Positions 62,601 to 64,000 of a stretch of 64,000 nt of DNA are shown one piece after another (position 1 is the first letter of the stretch; every line of letters begins with the position of its first letter). The notes beneath the pieces are model-generated. The model had not been told where the DNA came from and ran no database searches. It saw nothing but the letters and a program-made list of their open reading frames with translations. The DNA comes from Lacihabitans sp. LS3-19 (lineage in GTDB: Bacteria; Bacteroidota; Bacteroidia; Cytophagales; Spirosomataceae): the NCBI RefSeq assembly GCF_024343575.1, contig NZ_RJUA01000111.1, forward strand, positions 1 through 64,000. Reading direction: 5' to 3'. Made by a program: the position numbers and the translations under genes.

Positions 62601-63188
62601 TTTCACGTTAGTTAAATCATTTGGTGCACTAAAGAAAAGCGTTGAAGGCGAAGTGCCCCCAATGATGCCAGTCCAGTTTTCATCGCTATATTTTAAAATA
62701 AAAATAGAATCCATGAAGTCAAAGTTGTAGCCACCACTATTGGGGTTATCAGCAACTAATTTACCTAATCCACCATCTTGATCTAAGAATAATTTTAAGG
62801 CTGCACCAAGTTGATTATGTCCTGTGGAAGGCGAGTCCAGTAAAGATTCTATTCCTATTTCTTTATCCCAACGGATGATAGATACCTTAGCCTTGAGGTT
62901 TTCATAATTGAAAAATACTTGTGCCACATCAAGTGCTTCGCTTACTAATTTTTGATCATTAGGTGATGCCTTATCTTTAAGGCGATATATATTGGCAAAA
63001 GCAGCTCTAACCAAATCAAATCTAGCAAACGGGCTTGGGATAGAAGTAGGCATTTCTTTAGTCTTGCCACCTTCTGGATCTAGGATGGAATCAATATCCG
63101 CTTTATCCATTGTGTTAGTAATAACCCAGTGCTCACCATTAGCAGTTTTAGTTTGGGCAACAGATAATTCTTTATTTGGCTCACTCAT
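59646..63188 (-). CDS. Giant Hsp70/actin-fold ATPase with a 600-residue N-terminal extension
   Basis: This 1180-aa protein has no signal peptide or membrane helix. Its C-terminal half is an actin/Hsp70-type ATPase: phosphate-1 loop TFAVDFGTTSTHIQLKK (residues about 603-619, Asp608), phosphate-2 loop AVVDIGGGTTDYSVYVQ (near 839) and adenosine motif HIAFSGNGAKIL (near 980). The N-terminal 600 residues are unrecognised and include GIIGGTSPSTLFFSAPND and a beta-rich stretch before the ATPase. The overall plan and size recall the virulence-associated SrfB family, but I cannot confirm membership. It lies 12 bp after the gene at 63201 and is upstream of the motor genes; I infer a cytoplasmic sensor or remodelling ATPase. 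Confidence 0.75.
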   Translation of the reverse strand: MSEPNKELSVAQTKTANGEHWVITNTMDKADIDSILDPEGGKTKEMPTSIPSPFARFDLVRAAFANIYRLKDKASPNDQKLVSEALDVAQVFFNYENLKAKVSIIRWDKEIGIESLLDSPSTGHNQLGAALKLFLDQDGGLGKLVADNPNSGGYNFDFMDSIFILKYSDENWTGIIGGTSPSTLFFSAPNDLTNVKIRFNNDVLFDDILCPLHERDENFQRFIYGLSKQPNFADHFKEVYDYIQYSVSQLATTNRTLLKEIGSNCDAIDQNYIKNKFEGLFLDNGDVVDIIQGFRVHKAASHLDILKKSDFILSTDKFSRLYPNALKPMILQENYQGRLKYIGDFWDKNQTVPSFDPNNWRLNERSLPGQEVNYPYLTVSDFLEPYLIRLVYPIDKSCFYDGGLKGNNHSKNYLSPLTATFFDFFDVDEISSRGGRVIMDMEVLAGGNVKVRLAITLKQNEPPVVFERIYKSSVNEFPLEADPTKRDGGAVVELQFGLNIMPFIKMAESENFKPVYKIQLLDRDVAYNTFSNNYQLAFFDKNNDSCKVDNPKTRRKKIKDQDSVETKYYTAKNNFDYIKVNVGKYSGIVIPLFPEKNMGRSTFTFAVDFGTTSTHIQLKKEGDSKSEPLSFSENEKLIARLHDVEYLKTDFTLNNAVRIHNIAPMEWMPTDIGPNLPHKFPFRTVLHDNQPNWDEKIDGFTDVNPAFEYQIRIYDELGVDSNLTTNLKWADMLGSKDKKEEKKVGAFIESLLLMIRNKVLFNGGDLAQTQLVWFYPQSMAPFRLASFTELWKSKFASMISSKTYPYRISESLAPYYGYEVASADKKIKSSLYPAAVVDIGGGTTDYSVYVQEKPVLISSARFAGNSFLGDQKTASFDDNGFVVKYRPKIKEALESLSLFNYLAVLDSIAKTGKSEDMVSFFFSLKDNPEVVKKGEIDFEKMLTDDYSLKIVFLVFYCSIVYHLAKLMKTQGLPIPGHIAFSGNGAKILGILTPRKPSIEELAQYIFEGVYDEKLDRAITVIYGDNPKEITSLGGVEYATKANNIVFSSEQNERSEENNIEQIKVVLKGTENDAFVQQSDKYNTIGTELDSVVKEINNFYDLTFGINDRLNFKTKLGVNASDLSAYKQVLTKEIKQRLLDGLKDKKSEVAETDALEETLFFYPIAAGLNSLAAYVAQKELD

Positions 63189-63200
63189 TTCTTTGGAAAA

Positions 63201-64000
63201 TTAAAAATTGGGAAATTTTGATGACATAAATTTATCTAGGCCTTTTGAAAAGGCCTTAAGAAGTCTAACTTCTTGGGATGGAAACGGCTTACCATTCGTA
63301 TATTTATTGAGTGCTTCGTCAACATCATCAAATGTTGCCTTTGTTGCACCAAGACCAAAAAACCCTTTTTTAGGCTCTTGGCCAACGATCAAATGCGTGA
63401 GGTCTGTGCCTAAATTAAACGGTTTAAAGGCTCTTTTATTTTTACCCATTTCGTTTAACCAATCGATGTATGATTGATTGAAGGCCTTCAAGTAACTGTG
63501 AAAGAAACTTCCCTGAATGAAAGATCTATCTAGAGCAGGGGTATCTTTAATCCAAGGTAGGGTACCTCCTATTTTACCATCAAGACTGTGTTCTAGATAC
63601 AAACAGAATGTAGTATATTTTGCCAATGCAGTACCAATGATAAATTTAGTTCTCTCTGTAAGGTTATCAAAATTGAGTTCATCAAGATTATTTTTTATCA
63701 TAAACCGTCTACCGTTCTGGCCACCGTCAAAATCTTTATCTGGTGTGTTAGCAAAATCTATGATTGATGTTGCAGCTGCCATTTCGATAAAATGAGCATC
63801 ATTTTTTTGCCCGTTATTACCTGGGTCATATTTGAAGTTAGAAATAACTTCGTCGCCAATATAATACAATCTATCAACAGATTTATTGACGCCTCTTGAG
63901 TAGTATTGCAATGCTGCCTTCGTTTTGGAATAGAAGGTAGCCTTATCTACCATTTTTTCTTCGTTGGGTTCAAGTCCGAAATAAGGCTGTACTGTAATTG
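63201..64000 (-). CDS. Unknown protein, 5' end beyond the window
   Basis: The frame is open from the right edge to a stop at 63201. An ATG at 63953 would give 250 aa, but the upstream codons (ITVQPYFGLEPNEEK) read as protein, so the true start is probably outside. The visible part has RLYYIGDEVISNFKYD, then a Gly-rich NNGQKNDAHFIEMAAATSII segment and helices, with LGTDLTHLIVGQEPKKGFFG later. I do not recognise the family. It is transcribed before and probably together with the Hsp70-like gene (12-bp gap), so the two proteins may act as partners. Confidence 0.7.
   Translation of the reverse strand, partial: ITVQPYFGLEPNEEKMVDKATFYSKTKAALQYYSRGVNKSVDRLYYIGDEVISNFKYDPGNNGQKNDAHFIEMAAATSIIDFANTPDKDFDGGQNGRRFMIKNNLDELNFDNLTERTKFIIGTALAKYTTFCLYLEHSLDGKIGGTLPWIKDTPALDRSFIQGSFFHSYLKAFNQSYIDWLNEMGKNKRAFKPFNLGTDLTHLIVGQEPKKGFFGLGATKATFDDVDEALNKYTNGKPFPSQEVRLLKAFSKGLDKFMSSKFPNF

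Noticed and set aside
44263-64000. Attachment-site duplication of the tRNA-Leu 3' end
   Set aside because: I looked for the ggttcgattcccgtcccc end downstream and did not see a second copy in the window.

Overview
The window comes from an AT-rich Bacteroidota chromosome, most likely a Cytophagales-type bacterium. The evidence is a type B sorting domain (the T9SS/gliding C-terminal domain), Wzi-type capsule proteins, a UpxY-like NusG paralogue, many Bacteroidota lipoproteins, and repeated TAnnTTTG -7 promoter elements in place of sigma70 -10 boxes. There are no rRNA genes, one tRNA pair and no CRISPR array.

Layout. 1-14777 is mostly housekeeping: a three-copy 109-bp tandem repeat, an EEP-family hydrolase, a penicillin acylase, a CBM48 protein, a DUF4143-type ATPase, a tight operon (GDP-fucose synthase, methyltransferase, TVP38 protein, dGTPase), a MORN-repeat protein, a TlpA-like thioredoxin lipoprotein, an acyl-CoA dehydrogenase behind a striking operator pair, and a cyclophilin. 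14969-37395 is a surface-polysaccharide locus: UDP-HexNAc dehydrogenase, WecB epimerase, UpxY, an SLBB export protein, Wzz, Wzx flippase, pyruvyltransferase, Wzy, two glycosyltransferases, a head-repeat surface protein, and a WbpV/WbpL/WbpM-like initiation set. It is interrupted by a palindromic repeat field around a GIY-YIG gene (17.7-19.25 kb) and by a decayed ISL3 element (27.4-28.7 kb). 37392-43989, on the minus strand, carries two Wzi paralogues flanking a type B T9SS protein, then a hisIE operon.

From the tRNA-Gly/tRNA-Leu pair (44.1-44.35 kb) to the right edge the content is accessory and looks like a defence or stress island. It holds two adjacent systems. System 1 (44757-51251, plus strand, four tightly packed or overlapping genes) encodes a histidine-kinase-like ATPase with an AHNTGSH box, a 198-aa unknown protein, a receiver-PIN ribonuclease fusion and a second receiver protein. 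The layout recalls the phosphorelay defence system Detocs but has a PIN effector and no visible sensor repeats. System 2 (51287-64000, minus strand, running off the edge) encodes a Zorya-like MotA/ExbB + MotB/OmpA ion-driven stator pair, an 1180-aa Hsp70/actin-fold ATPase with a large N-terminal extension, a membrane coiled-coil protein, and a set of lipoproteins including a thermonuclease and a retropepsin-like protease. Three of these lipoproteins share an unusual C-x-G-C mature N-terminus. No ZorC, ZorD or ZorE is visible. I regard these two systems as the main novelty of the window. Their functions are inferred from domains and gene order only.
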